Positions 47,258 to 57,137 of a stretch of DNA of 64,000 nucleotides are shown one piece after another. The position numbers were made by a program, and so were the translations under genes. Within the stretch, counting starts at the first letter, position 1. Every line of letters starts with the position of its first letter. This DNA is from CAZDCD01 sp964503885 (lineage in GTDB: Bacteria > Bacteroidota > Bacteroidia > Bacteroidales > UBA10428). The stretch lies in the NCBI GenBank assembly GCA_964503885.1, contig CAZDCD010000011.1:1-64000 (forward strand). The letters are read 5' to 3'. The notes below the pieces were generated by a model. That model worked only from the letters and a program-made list of their open reading frames with translations, made no database searches and had not been told where the DNA came from.

Positions 47258-48130
47258 TTATGTTATTTTTGAAATTATCCTGTATCCCTGGTACAATTGT
47301 ATGATTTTTTGCGTCCACTGGTTTTTGATCCTTCGCCGCTTAAAGATATGGATGTAAATAAATATCACCAGCCTGAAAATTGGAATAATAACCGGATGGA
47401 TAAGGTAAATCCTGGTAACCGGCACCCGTTCGAACAGCATGGATCGCTTAAATTTGTTTAAAAACGGCAGGGGACTGAACGATTCAATTCCATCGGATAT
47501 TTCTACCCGGCCTTTCTCGCTGATAATCTGATTCACCAGCATATAAAGCAGCCCGTTTATCGGGTTGTACGTTGAATATTTTCTGTCAATGTATTGATTT
47601 ATAACAATATGTTTCCCTTCAAATTCATATGTGATCATGTAACCGATCATTTTCCTTTCCATATACGCACCAAGAATATAGGAATCCTCATTGTTATAAA
47701 ACAACGCAACATATTTTTCCCACCTTTTATTGTTGGTAAGGTATTTGTCTCTCCTTTGCTGCAATTTCAGGGTCTGTCGGTTAATATATAACCCGTAGTT
47801 CAATAAATCATCGTAAGAAGGTCGCTTAAATTCGCAGTTTTTAAGGCTCTTTCTTATGGTTGTTCGTGTATTTTGCTTGAAATGCTCAATGGGATATTCA
47901 TCGGTATTGAGAATATACTCATACGTGTTTTTTATGGGAGAAATGGTTTTAATGACCGATAATACATGTTTCCATTTCAATCTATTTATAAGTCTTTTAT
48001 TCATTTTAATGTCAGCTAGCTGAGGAAAAGAGTAATTGATCCAACCCTGGTTAAGAAAATAACTATCCTGGATTTTTTTGATCTTATAGCCACATTTTTG
48101 GTATGTACGAACAACGTCATTCAATTTCAT
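47258..48130 (-). CDS. GNAT/FemAB-like acyltransferase
   Basis: 290 residues from the ATG at 48130 (an in-frame TTG precedes it). The middle (about 80-220) looks like the GNAT domain of FemAB-type proteins: EHFKQNTRTTIRKSLKN, YILGAYMERKMIGYMITYEFEGKHIVINQY, YNPINGLLYMLVNQI. A hydrophobic segment near 246-264 (PVIIPIFRLVIFIYIHIF) followed by KRRR suggests a C-terminal membrane anchor. AT-rich codon use. Possibly adds an amino acid or acyl group to a sugar amine; the substrate is unknown. Confidence 0.65.
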   Translation of the reverse strand: MKLNDVVRTYQKCGYKIKKIQDSYFLNQGWINYSFPQLADIKMNKRLINRLKWKHVLSVIKTISPIKNTYEYILNTDEYPIEHFKQNTRTTIRKSLKNCEFKRPSYDDLLNYGLYINRQTLKLQQRRDKYLTNNKRWEKYVALFYNNEDSYILGAYMERKMIGYMITYEFEGKHIVINQYIDRKYSTYNPINGLLYMLVNQIISEKGRVEISDGIESFSPLPFLNKFKRSMLFERVPVTRIYLIHPVIIPIFRLVIFIYIHIFKRRRIKNQWTQKIIQLYQGYRIISKIT

Positions 48131-48223
48131 CAATGCACCTCCGCTTTAATTATTCAGATTTAACTATTTTGTAAAAAAACCCCAGGAATATAAGTATTGG
48201 TATCCAGTCACTGCTTTTAAACA

Positions 48224-48781
48224 TTATTTTTCGATCACCCTCATTTTTAGAAATTTTGCCGGATTGCCGCCGACAACAGTCCATGGTTCTACATTTTTAT
48301 AGACCGATGAACGTGCCCCGACAACAGCCCCCCGGCCGATAGTAACTCCCATCCCGATATACACATCTGCAGCGATCCATGCCTGATCTTCAATGATGAT
48401 CGGAGCAGAGATGAGGGGCATATTACTCTTCGAAATATCGTGTGAAGCAGAACACAAGTATGTTTTCTGGGACACAATAACCTGTGCCCCGATAATGATC
48501 TTATCCACATTATAGCAATCGACATCCGGTCCCAGGCATGAATATTCATCCATCTCAAGATTCCATGGCATGTAGATTACCGCACTGGAATACACTACTG
48601 CATGTTTTTTGATTTTGGCACCGAAAATCCTCAGTAAAAACAGTTTCCAGCCATTGAACACACTCCTCGGCAGGGGTCTTGCAAAGATTAGCCAGGCAAT
48701 ACCCCATATAAACCGAACAAGCTGGTTTTTTAATCCCATACTGTTCCTTCTATTCTTAATATCCAATGAATGATTATTCAT
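48224..48781 (-). CDS. WcaF-like LbH acetyltransferase
   Basis: 185 residues. N-terminal LVRFIWGIAWLIFARPLPRSVFNGWKLFLLRIFGAKI is characteristic of the WcaF colanic-acid acetyltransferase group, followed by hexapeptide repeats with CSASHDISKSNMPLI (catalytic-type His) and IIEDQAWIAADVYIGMGVTIGRGAVVGARSSV. The ATG at 48781 is used; an internal ATG 14 codons later would also keep the domain. Confidence 0.9.
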   Translation of the reverse strand: MNNHSLDIKNRRNSMGLKNQLVRFIWGIAWLIFARPLPRSVFNGWKLFLLRIFGAKIKKHAVVYSSAVIYMPWNLEMDEYSCLGPDVDCYNVDKIIIGAQVIVSQKTYLCSASHDISKSNMPLISAPIIIEDQAWIAADVYIGMGVTIGRGAVVGARSSVYKNVEPWTVVGGNPAKFLKMRVIEK

Positions 48782-48826
48782 ATATTAAGATAATTTTATA
48801 TTTTGGTTGGCGATCAACCCGCATAA

Positions 48827-49963
48827 TTAAGTTTTTACATAATCAAACCGACCGTGAATTGCGCGCTCCCAGATTGATCTGTATTGCTTGATCACTTTTG
48901 AGAGGGTATAGTTTTTCAACACACTTTCCCGTCCCCTTTCGCCCATTATATCACACATGTGACTGTCGCCTAACAGAGCGGCTATGGCTTTGTTAAGCTT
49001 TTCCGTGTTTTGCGGAGGAATGCAGATCCCGCACGGTTTGTCACCTGAAATGGCCATCATCTCCGGAATCGCCCCGACATCGGTTGCAATAAGGGCACAG
49101 CCCATAGCCATAGCTTCTAAAAGCACCATAGGAAATCCTTCCGTGTAGCTGGGAAGCACCAGAACCGGTGATTCTCTCATATGATCAAGTACCCGGTCTT
49201 TGTTCAGTTGTCCGGTGAACTCAAGCCATTTGCCCTGATCTCTTTTGTATGCCAGTTCAGCCAGTTCCCGTTTGATCTCCTCTTCGTAAGGACCAATCAG
49301 GATTAGCTCAAGAACATCCGGGATCTGCGAACAGGCTTCGACAAGCTCAAATACCCCCTTATTCCTGATGATGTGTCCCACAAAAATGATCCTGCCCTGT
49401 TTTCGCTGGTCACGTCTCCGGGAAGACTCCCGTGTTCTTTGTTCTACATCCAAAGCCAGAGGATTAGGCACAAATACAATATTTTCAATACCTTCTTCTG
49501 ACAATGCACCGAATGATTTGTTATCAATTACAACGGACACCGTACTTTTATGAATGACATTCATCAATAACCTCCATTCCCAGTTCCTGCTTAATTTAAG
49601 AGCCGGTATCCTTCCAAAATGCCAGTGCGCTGCAACAGGTATACCGGAATGGTTAGCTGCCTTTACGATGAGGTTATCCTTAATCAGGGCAAGCGATGCA
49701 CTGGATGCGAGGTGGATGATGTCAGGCATCTCTTTCCGTATGGTTTTCAGTACACTGAAATACGTTTTTAGAGAATTCAATATGCCGGTATAGACCCGCA
49801 TTAGCAGCGATACTGATGTCATACTCCTGATCCCGTGTGAAGTATTCAATATACTCAGTTCTATGCCTTCGGAATGACCGGTAAGATAGGTGACCATATT
49901 TTCCGTAACGGATGCTACTCCTCCAACAGGCGGTGGTAATGGTGCGATCAGTAACACTTTCAT
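48827..49963 (-). CDS. GT4 glycosyltransferase
   Basis: 378 residues, GT-B fold. N-terminal LIAPLPPPVGGVASVTENMV; C-terminal IIFVGHIIRNKGVFELVEA, LILIGPYEEE and the donor-site ESPVLVLPSYTEGFPMVLLEAMAMGCALIATDVGAIPE with the E-x7-E pattern. Its ATG overlaps the stop of the LbH gene upstream by 4 bp (translational coupling). Retaining transfer to a lipid-linked acceptor is expected. Confidence 0.92.
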   Translation of the reverse strand: MKVLLIAPLPPPVGGVASVTENMVTYLTGHSEGIELSILNTSHGIRSMTSVSLLMRVYTGILNSLKTYFSVLKTIRKEMPDIIHLASSASLALIKDNLIVKAANHSGIPVAAHWHFGRIPALKLSRNWEWRLLMNVIHKSTVSVVIDNKSFGALSEEGIENIVFVPNPLALDVEQRTRESSRRRDQRKQGRIIFVGHIIRNKGVFELVEACSQIPDVLELILIGPYEEEIKRELAELAYKRDQGKWLEFTGQLNKDRVLDHMRESPVLVLPSYTEGFPMVLLEAMAMGCALIATDVGAIPEMMAISGDKPCGICIPPQNTEKLNKAIAALLGDSHMCDIMGERGRESVLKNYTLSKVIKQYRSIWERAIHGRFDYVKT

Positions 49964-50571
49964 TGATCGGCCCTGTTTTTTAAGAGTTCTTCTTTCGGTA
50001 TCCGCTCTTCAGAAACATACAATGCTTTTTCATGTTCAATGATCTCGTCAGCGCTCCACCGGTATTTCAGTATTTTTGCCGGCACTCCCCCTACAATTGC
50101 ATAGGGAGGCACCTTTTTTGAAACCACCGCACCAGCAGCGATAATTGACCCACGGCCCACAGTCACTCCTTTAAGAATAATACTGCCCGATCCGATCCAA
50201 ACATCATTTTCAATGATTACCGGTTGATCATCGCCCGGAAGTTTGTCTGAAAGGGTGTAATCAGCCATATATTTGCCTATAATGTGGGTAGAATGGTTGC
50301 CTCCAATAATCGATGTATTGGGTCCAAACAATACATTGTCCCCGATCTTTATTGTGCTGTCCGAAGCAAGGAACATGGCACCCGGTCCGATATACACATT
50401 GTTTCCTATTTCAATTGTCTTATAGTAAAAATAGGATCTTACAGGATAAAAATGCACATTTCTTCCGCAGGAAGCAAACTGATGTCGGTAGAGATGCATC
50501 AGCACACGGTCATAGCTTTTTGTAATTACCTGGTGAATGGAAGACAATATTTTGAAAATCATATGTTTCAT
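49960..50571 (-). CDS. LbH O-acyltransferase
   Basis: 203 residues with hexapeptide repeats: IEIGNNVYIGPGAMFLASDSTIKIGDNVLFGPNTSIIGGNHS, IIENDVWIGSGSIILKGVTVGRGSIIAAGAVVSK and PPYAIVGGVPAKILKYRW. IGGNHST provides the catalytic-type His. Its start and stop codons overlap both neighbouring GT4 genes by 4 bp, so the three are translated together and probably act on the same repeat unit. Confidence 0.9.
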   Translation of the reverse strand: MKHMIFKILSSIHQVITKSYDRVLMHLYRHQFASCGRNVHFYPVRSYFYYKTIEIGNNVYIGPGAMFLASDSTIKIGDNVLFGPNTSIIGGNHSTHIIGKYMADYTLSDKLPGDDQPVIIENDVWIGSGSIILKGVTVGRGSIIAAGAVVSKKVPPYAIVGGVPAKILKYRWSADEIIEHEKALYVSEERIPKEELLKNRADQ

Positions 50572-51665
50572 TTTTCAAACAGATGAAGGTATTCGGAAAC
50601 ATTTTTCTCCTTTTGAAAAAACGTCTTTGCCAGTTCCTCATTTTTTCTCCCGATCTCGATCAGCTTGTCGTTGCTTAATCCGATCAGGTAACGGATGGAT
50701 TCCGAGATAGATTTCGGATTTTCAGGCTCACTTAAAAGCTTTGCATCGTGTGCCAAAAAATCCGGCAAATCCGATACTGCCGTACATAGAATCGGCTTCC
50801 CGCAGGCCATGCCTTCGCAAACCACATTGGGAAAGCCCTCATAAAAGCTGAACAATCCAACAACATCCGCTTCCTGGATCTTTCGCGTGATCTGGTTTGT
50901 TGCCGGAAAAAAGGAAATGACACGATCGAGTTTTAATTTTGTAATTTTCTGCTTTCCTTCAATGAAAGAATTATCGAAGTAGGGTTCTTCAAGCCTGTCA
51001 CCATACCAGTGAACGGTTAAGTTACTGAGTTCCTCTTCCGTAAGTATTGAAAGTGCATCAGTCAGGCCGTTTAGATTCTTCAGGTATTGATGACTTGCCA
51101 CTACAATAATGGTTAGCCTCCCTGTCTTCCTGGGAATATAATCCTGAAGTGGTTTCCACTTTTCAAAATCGATGACATTATAGATGACCTTACATTCTGA
51201 AGTGTGTAGAAACGGGTTTACCCTGCGTATCATCTTCAGGTTGGCTTGTGAATTTGCCACAACTGTATCGGAAAAAAGATGAAAGAATCTGTAAATGATA
51301 AATTTGGGAAAACGCAGGTAGTTCCTTTTAGCGCTTCTTTCCCCTACCACAAGTTTCCATCTGCGGTGCGGAAAACCGGCAAACTCACATATGAAATTAG
51401 GACCTTCGAGAAATGATAATATGGTATCATACCTGCCTTTCCTGATAAATCGTCTCATTTTTATCAGTCGTACAACGTAATTTTTTTCTTCGATGCAATG
51501 AATTTCAATGCCTGCCTCGATGAGGACAGGATTATAAAATTCGATGGTATAATACGTCAGAAATGAAACATCATGTCCCATTTCTTTAAAGCCTACTGCC
51601 AGTTCCACCATCTGCCGCTGGGCACCCCCTGATCCGAGACAATCGATTACACACAGAATTTTCAC
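50568..51665 (-). CDS. GT4 glycosyltransferase
   Basis: About 365 residues. The start is uncertain: I take GTG at 51665 (KILCVIDCLGSGGAQRQMVEL, the classic N-terminus of this group); a TTG two codons upstream is also open. C-terminal domain has HWYGDRLEEPYF and the donor site EADVVGLFSFYEGFPNVVCEGMACGKPILCTAVSDLPDFL. The 3' end overlaps the LbH gene by 4 bp. Confidence 0.88.
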   Translation of the reverse strand: MKILCVIDCLGSGGAQRQMVELAVGFKEMGHDVSFLTYYTIEFYNPVLIEAGIEIHCIEEKNYVVRLIKMRRFIRKGRYDTILSFLEGPNFICEFAGFPHRRWKLVVGERSAKRNYLRFPKFIIYRFFHLFSDTVVANSQANLKMIRRVNPFLHTSECKVIYNVIDFEKWKPLQDYIPRKTGRLTIIVVASHQYLKNLNGLTDALSILTEEELSNLTVHWYGDRLEEPYFDNSFIEGKQKITKLKLDRVISFFPATNQITRKIQEADVVGLFSFYEGFPNVVCEGMACGKPILCTAVSDLPDFLAHDAKLLSEPENPKSISESIRYLIGLSNDKLIEIGRKNEELAKTFFQKEKNVSEYLHLFEK

Positions 51666-51680
51666 AGGCAACGGGACTAT

Positions 51681-52847
51681 TTAAGATGTGTCTTCATCAG
51701 TTAAGTATATCGAGTTGGCGCCGATATAGGCAAAAATAGCCCATCCGATTTTCAACTGCAAAAGCTGGCCACTGAGAAACAATCCGAATACCGGTATCAA
51801 TAAAAGTAATGGAATCAACAGGTTCTTGACCTTAAATAATTTATAACTTGTAGCCGCAATCCGGTAAAGAAATACAAAATAAATAATCAGACCGGTAATT
51901 CCCGTCAGGCAAAGAATCTCCAAGATAACATTATGCGGACTGATTACACGGTTAAACAATTTAAGTGTAATAAGTTCATATCCTGTTTTACCGATACCGA
52001 AGAATGGGTTAATTTCCATAATAGGGATGAACTCCTTGATGAGCAGGTCCCTTTGAGAGACATCACCTTCTCTTATCGTTTGCATAATGCGTTCAGTGAT
52101 TTCTTCAGATCTTAACAAGACCTGCCAGATATATATCAGGCTGACAACCCCAATCAATGAAATTAATGTTTTTACCAGCATGCTGTTGGTTCTAAACAAT
52201 ATGATGAATGTGATAAAAGACAAAACGAAGGCAATGAATGCAACCCGTGAGGCCGAGGCAATCATAAGCTGAAAAACCAATGGAATTCCGAGGAGGAACA
52301 AATACCTTCCCTTTCCCAGGTTAAGCCTGTTCTGGATAAGCATCAGCGGAATAATGATCAGCGCAATACTCATGCGAATACCGATGTTGTTTTCATTATC
52401 CCCGAATATAGTTGCCCTGTCACTGACAGGATCGTATTCAAGTCCGACACCAAGACTAAAGAGTATGGCCAGCACTATTGAACCAAGGGCAAATCCCAGC
52501 ATGGCTTTCTCCAGGACAAGATTATCAAGATACTCATGGTTTAGAAGAATATAAAAAAGGATGATATTTTGAAAAATAGTCATGTCAATAAAATTGACAT
52601 GATCGGTATTAATATTGAAAATGCTCACCAAGGTCAGTACAACAAAAAAGAGCACGATCGGCATCAGATATGGTTTGAATTCACGAGGTGTTGAAAATTT
52701 AAGAATCAGCGGGATCATAACAATAAGATATACCAAACCCATTAATTTTGAGATCGAAAAGAATCCTCCTGAATGCAAAGGATCCCACACTTCAAAATTT
52801 ATTGAAAAAAAGAATAGAAATAATGCTGCCCTCTGTATGAATTTCAT
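51681..52847 (-). CDS. Wzy-type O-antigen polymerase/ligase
   Basis: 388 residues with about ten to eleven hydrophobic helices and one large loop containing RMSIALIIIPLMLIQ before it and the family motif region FFGIGKTGYELI ... SPHNVILEILCLTGITGLIIYFVFL (O-antigen ligase/Wzy_C domain). As the only such protein in the locus beside a Wzx flippase, polymerase (Wzy) is more likely than ligase. It follows asnB by 4 bp. Confidence 0.87.
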   Translation of the reverse strand: MKFIQRAALFLFFFSINFEVWDPLHSGGFFSISKLMGLVYLIVMIPLILKFSTPREFKPYLMPIVLFFVVLTLVSIFNINTDHVNFIDMTIFQNIILFYILLNHEYLDNLVLEKAMLGFALGSIVLAILFSLGVGLEYDPVSDRATIFGDNENNIGIRMSIALIIIPLMLIQNRLNLGKGRYLFLLGIPLVFQLMIASASRVAFIAFVLSFITFIILFRTNSMLVKTLISLIGVVSLIYIWQVLLRSEEITERIMQTIREGDVSQRDLLIKEFIPIMEINPFFGIGKTGYELITLKLFNRVISPHNVILEILCLTGITGLIIYFVFLYRIAATSYKLFKVKNLLIPLLLLIPVFGLFLSGQLLQLKIGWAIFAYIGANSIYLTDEDTS

Positions 52848-52851
52848 GCTA

Positions 52852-54735
52852 TTATTTTATCCATCTGGTATACCACATTTGAAACTGGATCAGCTTCCAG
52901 ATAATGTCAGGATCTTTGATCTTTCCCTTTATAAAGCCGTTTTTCAGTTGCTGAACATAATCGCAATTGAACAAACCCGATTCTGATATGGCAGAAGAAT
53001 TCAGGTTATCTTCCACAAGATATGACAATCCGCTGCGCAACCATGAATAAACAGGTATTGAAAATCCTCTTTTGGGACGGTCCATTAAATCTTTGGGGAC
53101 ATACTGATAAACAATATCTTTCAGGATCATTTTTTGGGTTTGTCCGTATTTAAATTCACTCGGAAGCCGGGCAGCAAATTCTACAATCCTGTGGTCTAAA
53201 AACGGTTCTCTCCCTTCCAGTGAGACCGACATTGTTGCCCGGTCTACCTTGGAGAGAATATCGTTCTGCAGATACATCAAATAATCGGTTGCCAGGGCTG
53301 CCGAGAGGTTGTCCTTATAAAGAGAGAAATCTCCATCATAAATGGTTTCCGCTTGTGCTATTCCGTTGCTGAATAACTGATCTTTGATCGTTTTATCCAA
53401 TGAATAATACCCCTTTAGCAATTCCTGCGGCAATTTCGCTTCATCGTAGTGAAGAATGCCCGAGAACACTGACAGTTTATGGCTGAAAAACCCTTTTTTT
53501 ATGATATGTGTGCCAATCGATGAAAGATGCCCAATAATATTTCGTGAAAATCTGGGAATTCTTGCAATAAACGAAAGGTTTTTCAGAAATGTCTTATAGT
53601 TGTCGTAGCCGGCGAAAATTTCATCTCCGGCATCAGCCGACAGGGCAACCGTAACCTTTTTTCTCGCCATGGTACTGACCAGAATCGTCGGTATTGCAGA
53701 ACTGTCGGCAAAAGGTTCATCATAAAAATAAGGCAAATCAGGAATAATATCCTGTGCTTCTTTAGTTTTGCAATAATATTCAGTATGATCTGTACCCAGA
53801 TGCCCTGCGATCTGTTTTGCAAAGGGTGCTTCGTTGTTCCCTTCTTCAAATCCTATGGTAAAAGTTTTCAGTTTGCTGGTACTGTCGCCCTGCAGTATCG
53901 ATACAACGGCTGTTGAATCGTAACCGCCGCTAAGGAATATGCCTACCGGCACATCCGATACCATACGGTACCCGAATGCTGAACGTAGAAGTTTTTCCAG
54001 CTCCTGCTTGGCTTCCGGGTATGAAATGTTGAGATCAGGCAGGTAATAATTTTGCCTGACGTCCCAGTATTTTATTATTTCGATCCTCTTTTTCCGGATA
54101 TCAAAATTAAGCAAATGGCCCGGTTCAAGCTTTCTGCAGTTTTCAAAGATACAACCCGGAGAGGGTATATAGCCAAAATCAATATATTGATGCACACCGC
54201 TTGCGTTTATTTTTCTTCTGAAGCCCGGATGTTCATGAAATGCCTTTAATTCTGATGCAAACATTAACAGGTTTGTGTCCCAGTAATAAAATAAAGGTTT
54301 CACGCCGGCCCTGTCCCTAACAAATATGACTTTCCGGGATAATTTGTCGAAAATAACAAATGCAAACATGCCAATAAACTTCGAAATACAAGAATCTCCC
54401 CATTGGTCAAATGCATGCAGCACAACCTCGGTGTCAGATTCGGAAACAAAACCATGACCGAGGGTTATGAGTTCCTGCCTGATTTCCTTAAAATTATAAA
54501 TTTCACCGTTCAGGGTTATCACCATGTTCTTATAACTCATGGGCTGATGACCGGCTGAAGAAAGGTCGAGGATAGATAACCGGGCATGTCCGATCCCTAC
54601 CTGCATTCCATCGAAATTATGGAATTCATGACCCCGGTCGTCAGGTCCCCTGTGATTCATTGTAGAAACCATGTTACTTATTACCCCCGCATCACTTCCT
54701 GAACTATAATCCACAAAGCCACAAATTCCGCACAT
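52852..54735 (-). CDS. asnB: Glutamine-dependent asparagine synthase-like amidotransferase
   Basis: 627 residues. The N-terminal Ntn glutaminase domain starts at Cys2 (MCGICGFVDY) with NHRGPDDRG and LNGEIYNFKE; the synthetase domain has the PP-loop SGGYDSTAVV and SADAGDEIFAGYDNY. In polysaccharide loci such enzymes often amidate uronic acids or other sugar carboxylates instead of making free Asn, and the context favours that here (inference). No uronic-acid dehydrogenase gene is in the window, so the carboxylate donor would come from elsewhere. Confidence 0.93.
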   Translation of the reverse strand: MCGICGFVDYSSGSDAGVISNMVSTMNHRGPDDRGHEFHNFDGMQVGIGHARLSILDLSSAGHQPMSYKNMVITLNGEIYNFKEIRQELITLGHGFVSESDTEVVLHAFDQWGDSCISKFIGMFAFVIFDKLSRKVIFVRDRAGVKPLFYYWDTNLLMFASELKAFHEHPGFRRKINASGVHQYIDFGYIPSPGCIFENCRKLEPGHLLNFDIRKKRIEIIKYWDVRQNYYLPDLNISYPEAKQELEKLLRSAFGYRMVSDVPVGIFLSGGYDSTAVVSILQGDSTSKLKTFTIGFEEGNNEAPFAKQIAGHLGTDHTEYYCKTKEAQDIIPDLPYFYDEPFADSSAIPTILVSTMARKKVTVALSADAGDEIFAGYDNYKTFLKNLSFIARIPRFSRNIIGHLSSIGTHIIKKGFFSHKLSVFSGILHYDEAKLPQELLKGYYSLDKTIKDQLFSNGIAQAETIYDGDFSLYKDNLSAALATDYLMYLQNDILSKVDRATMSVSLEGREPFLDHRIVEFAARLPSEFKYGQTQKMILKDIVYQYVPKDLMDRPKRGFSIPVYSWLRSGLSYLVEDNLNSSAISESGLFNCDYVQQLKNGFIKGKIKDPDIIWKLIQFQMWYTRWIK

Positions 54736-54833
54736 GGTTAATCTATTACTTTTGAAATTATTAATGTTTTCCTGATACGTATTTTATTGCGATTCTTTTT
54801 TACCATTACAGGATTTCCTGAAATTCTAAATTT

Positions 54834-56351
54834 CTATTTTTTAAACAATCCAAATGTCAGGAAACCAAAACGCGCCTGTAAAAAAGTTCTTACCGTAGCG
54901 CTTTCCAGCGCGAAAATATTATATTTCAATTCCAGAACCGACACGATCAGTAAGTAAATCAGTCCCATCAAAGCAGTAACGAATATTCCATAATCGAACA
55001 TATATTCAAGGAAGACAAAAGGGATGATGGTCACAAATGAGATTGCTCCAATAAGGGCAAACTTTTTCCATGGAAAAAAGGTTTTCAGGTTACTGTTGAG
55101 CAATCTGATCTCAGCAGCCAGGTTCAATAACTTCGGAAGACTGATGCCGATGAGCGCACCTGTCATTGCTCCCCAGATACCAAAGTGCTTTATCAGAAAG
55201 TACGTCGATGGCACAATCACGAGCCCACTTAGGAAATATGACCTCAATGTTAAGTTTGTCTTTCCGGTTGCCCTCAGGATCAATCCCGAACTGAGCATAA
55301 AGATAAGAAATGAGAACAGGTAGGCCCTGAATAAAGGCACTGCATCGGCATAATTCCGGGTGAACAGGAAGGTAATGATCTTGTATGCATAAAGCATTAC
55401 AACAGTGATAACCGGCAGAGAAAAAGAAAAGGTTTTTGTGACCAGTGACTTGTAGATGTCGATCAGTTCCTGTGTCTTGTTCTCCTGGTGCTTCACGGTC
55501 ATCTGAATCAGGTAAACCTGCGACAGGGAGTCATAGACCTGGAAAATACCGGGTACGCCGTAAAATGCAATGGCATAAATGGCAAAATCAGAAGGTGTAA
55601 GAAATGAAATACAGATAATCTTATCGAACCGTTGGAAAAATATATTCAAACTTACTGCCATTCCGAAAGGCAGGCTATACTTTAACTGGCTCTTTGCCAG
55701 TTTCATGCTGATCAGATTCCTGCCTATGCCTTTAATACCTATTTCTTTAAATGAGTATATCAGGACAAACACCAGGCAAATTGAAGCCGAAATGATAATC
55801 CCTGTAAAAACAGAATTTAAACCGGGTGTCATCAGAATAAACCCAATAACAAGGGATAATCTCAGCAAGACTTCAGAAGGTGGATACGCAAGACTTGTAA
55901 CAATATCTTTTCTAAGCACATAGAGAGGTTCGATTATCATTACAGGCATTAACAAAAATATGCCGGCCAGAATGAATTTCCTGTATGTCATCAGGTCGCC
56001 TTCGCCGATGAGGAATTTACCGACACCTGGAAAACTTACCAGGCCCGCTGCCAGAAAGGCTGATAAAAGCAAGAATACCAGGGTTTGAAATACGAGTGTT
56101 TTTCTTCGTTGTACAGTTTCAGTAGGGTAATAATAATATAAATTCGACTGGACCGCCAGGCTGAAGAAACCGGTACAGAAAAAAACCACCACATAGAACT
56201 GTGCAAATACACCATATTCGCTCTTGGATAATAATCTTGTAAGAATAAGAGGCATCGAGAATGTTGCAAGCAAAGCCACTATCTTGCCTGCGATCATGCT
56301 CACAGTTTGCAGCGTAATGCGCGAAAAATGCCTGTTTTCAGTTGCTACCAT
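54834..56351 (-). CDS. Wzx-type polysaccharide flippase
   Basis: 505 residues with 12-14 hydrophobic helices, MATE/Wzx superfamily. N-terminal LQTVSMIAGKIVALLATFSMPLILTRLLSKSEYGVFAQF is the classic first-helix pattern. It would move the undecaprenyl-linked repeat unit across the inner membrane for polymerisation by the Wzy-type protein. It lies 18 bp from the LbH gene upstream. Confidence 0.92.
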   Translation of the reverse strand: MVATENRHFSRITLQTVSMIAGKIVALLATFSMPLILTRLLSKSEYGVFAQFYVVVFFCTGFFSLAVQSNLYYYYPTETVQRRKTLVFQTLVFLLLSAFLAAGLVSFPGVGKFLIGEGDLMTYRKFILAGIFLLMPVMIIEPLYVLRKDIVTSLAYPPSEVLLRLSLVIGFILMTPGLNSVFTGIIISASICLVFVLIYSFKEIGIKGIGRNLISMKLAKSQLKYSLPFGMAVSLNIFFQRFDKIICISFLTPSDFAIYAIAFYGVPGIFQVYDSLSQVYLIQMTVKHQENKTQELIDIYKSLVTKTFSFSLPVITVVMLYAYKIITFLFTRNYADAVPLFRAYLFSFLIFMLSSGLILRATGKTNLTLRSYFLSGLVIVPSTYFLIKHFGIWGAMTGALIGISLPKLLNLAAEIRLLNSNLKTFFPWKKFALIGAISFVTIIPFVFLEYMFDYGIFVTALMGLIYLLIVSVLELKYNIFALESATVRTFLQARFGFLTFGLFKK

Positions 56352-56369
56352 GGATCTAATTCAACAGTA

Positions 56370-56984
56370 TTATTCCTTAATCAACCTGGGTGATTTATCG
56401 ATATCCGTTTTTACTATCCTCGCCGGATTGCCTGCAGCAATCGAATTCGGAGGTACATCTTTGGTAACAACTGAATGAGCGGCAACTATGGAGTTGTCAC
56501 CTATGGTCACACCTTTGTTGATCCTCGACCGGCTTCCAATCCAGACATTCGAACCGATCACGATAGGTTTGGAATCTGAGTAACGCCAGAAACGGTATGG
56601 AGAATCTTCGGGTGTTCTTCGCATGAATAACCTGTCATCGGGATTGATCGAATGTTCATTATTATCGGTTATAATGACATTATCACCAATGGCTGTATAA
56701 TCACCGATGGTTATCGATTTCACAGCAGTAACCACGCTGTTTCCTCCAATTTTGGTATGATCACCGAAAATGATCTTCCCGTGATTCTGTGAACCCAGAT
56801 AACCATGCATCCATACGTGATCACCAAGAATAATATCGTTTTTGTCAGAGCCGTCATCAAGGCTGACCAGGCTGTACCACGTAAACTTATAATTATTTCC
56901 CTTCAGTGTCACATTTTTACTGATCTGTCTGGCTTTTAACCTGTCCAGGAATACCCGCAACGTTCGTTTAAGCATGCCAATCAT
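56370..56984 (-). CDS. LbH acyltransferase
   Basis: 204 residues: DIILGDHVWMHGYLGSQNHGKIIFGDHTKIGGNSVVTA, ITIGDYTAIGDNVIITDNNEHSINPDD (catalytic-type His), VIGSNVWIGSRSRINKGVTIGDNSIVAAHSVVTKDVPPNSIAAGNPARIV. First gene after the antiterminator gene across a 207-bp gap that holds a hairpin. A second ATG three codons in is also possible. Confidence 0.9.
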   Translation of the reverse strand: MIGMLKRTLRVFLDRLKARQISKNVTLKGNNYKFTWYSLVSLDDGSDKNDIILGDHVWMHGYLGSQNHGKIIFGDHTKIGGNSVVTAVKSITIGDYTAIGDNVIITDNNEHSINPDDRLFMRRTPEDSPYRFWRYSDSKPIVIGSNVWIGSRSRINKGVTIGDNSIVAAHSVVTKDVPPNSIAAGNPARIVKTDIDKSPRLIKE

Positions 56985-57137
56985 AATCTATCCAATTTAA
57001 GCTATTTACCAAAATCATTCATTTTACCAACGAAATACTGCCGTATATTCTTATTTCACTCCATTCGCTTCTTCCTACAGCTTCGCCCTGCCAGTCACAT
57101 CAAACGACCAGCCGGAAGTATCGTAAGAAATCTGAAA

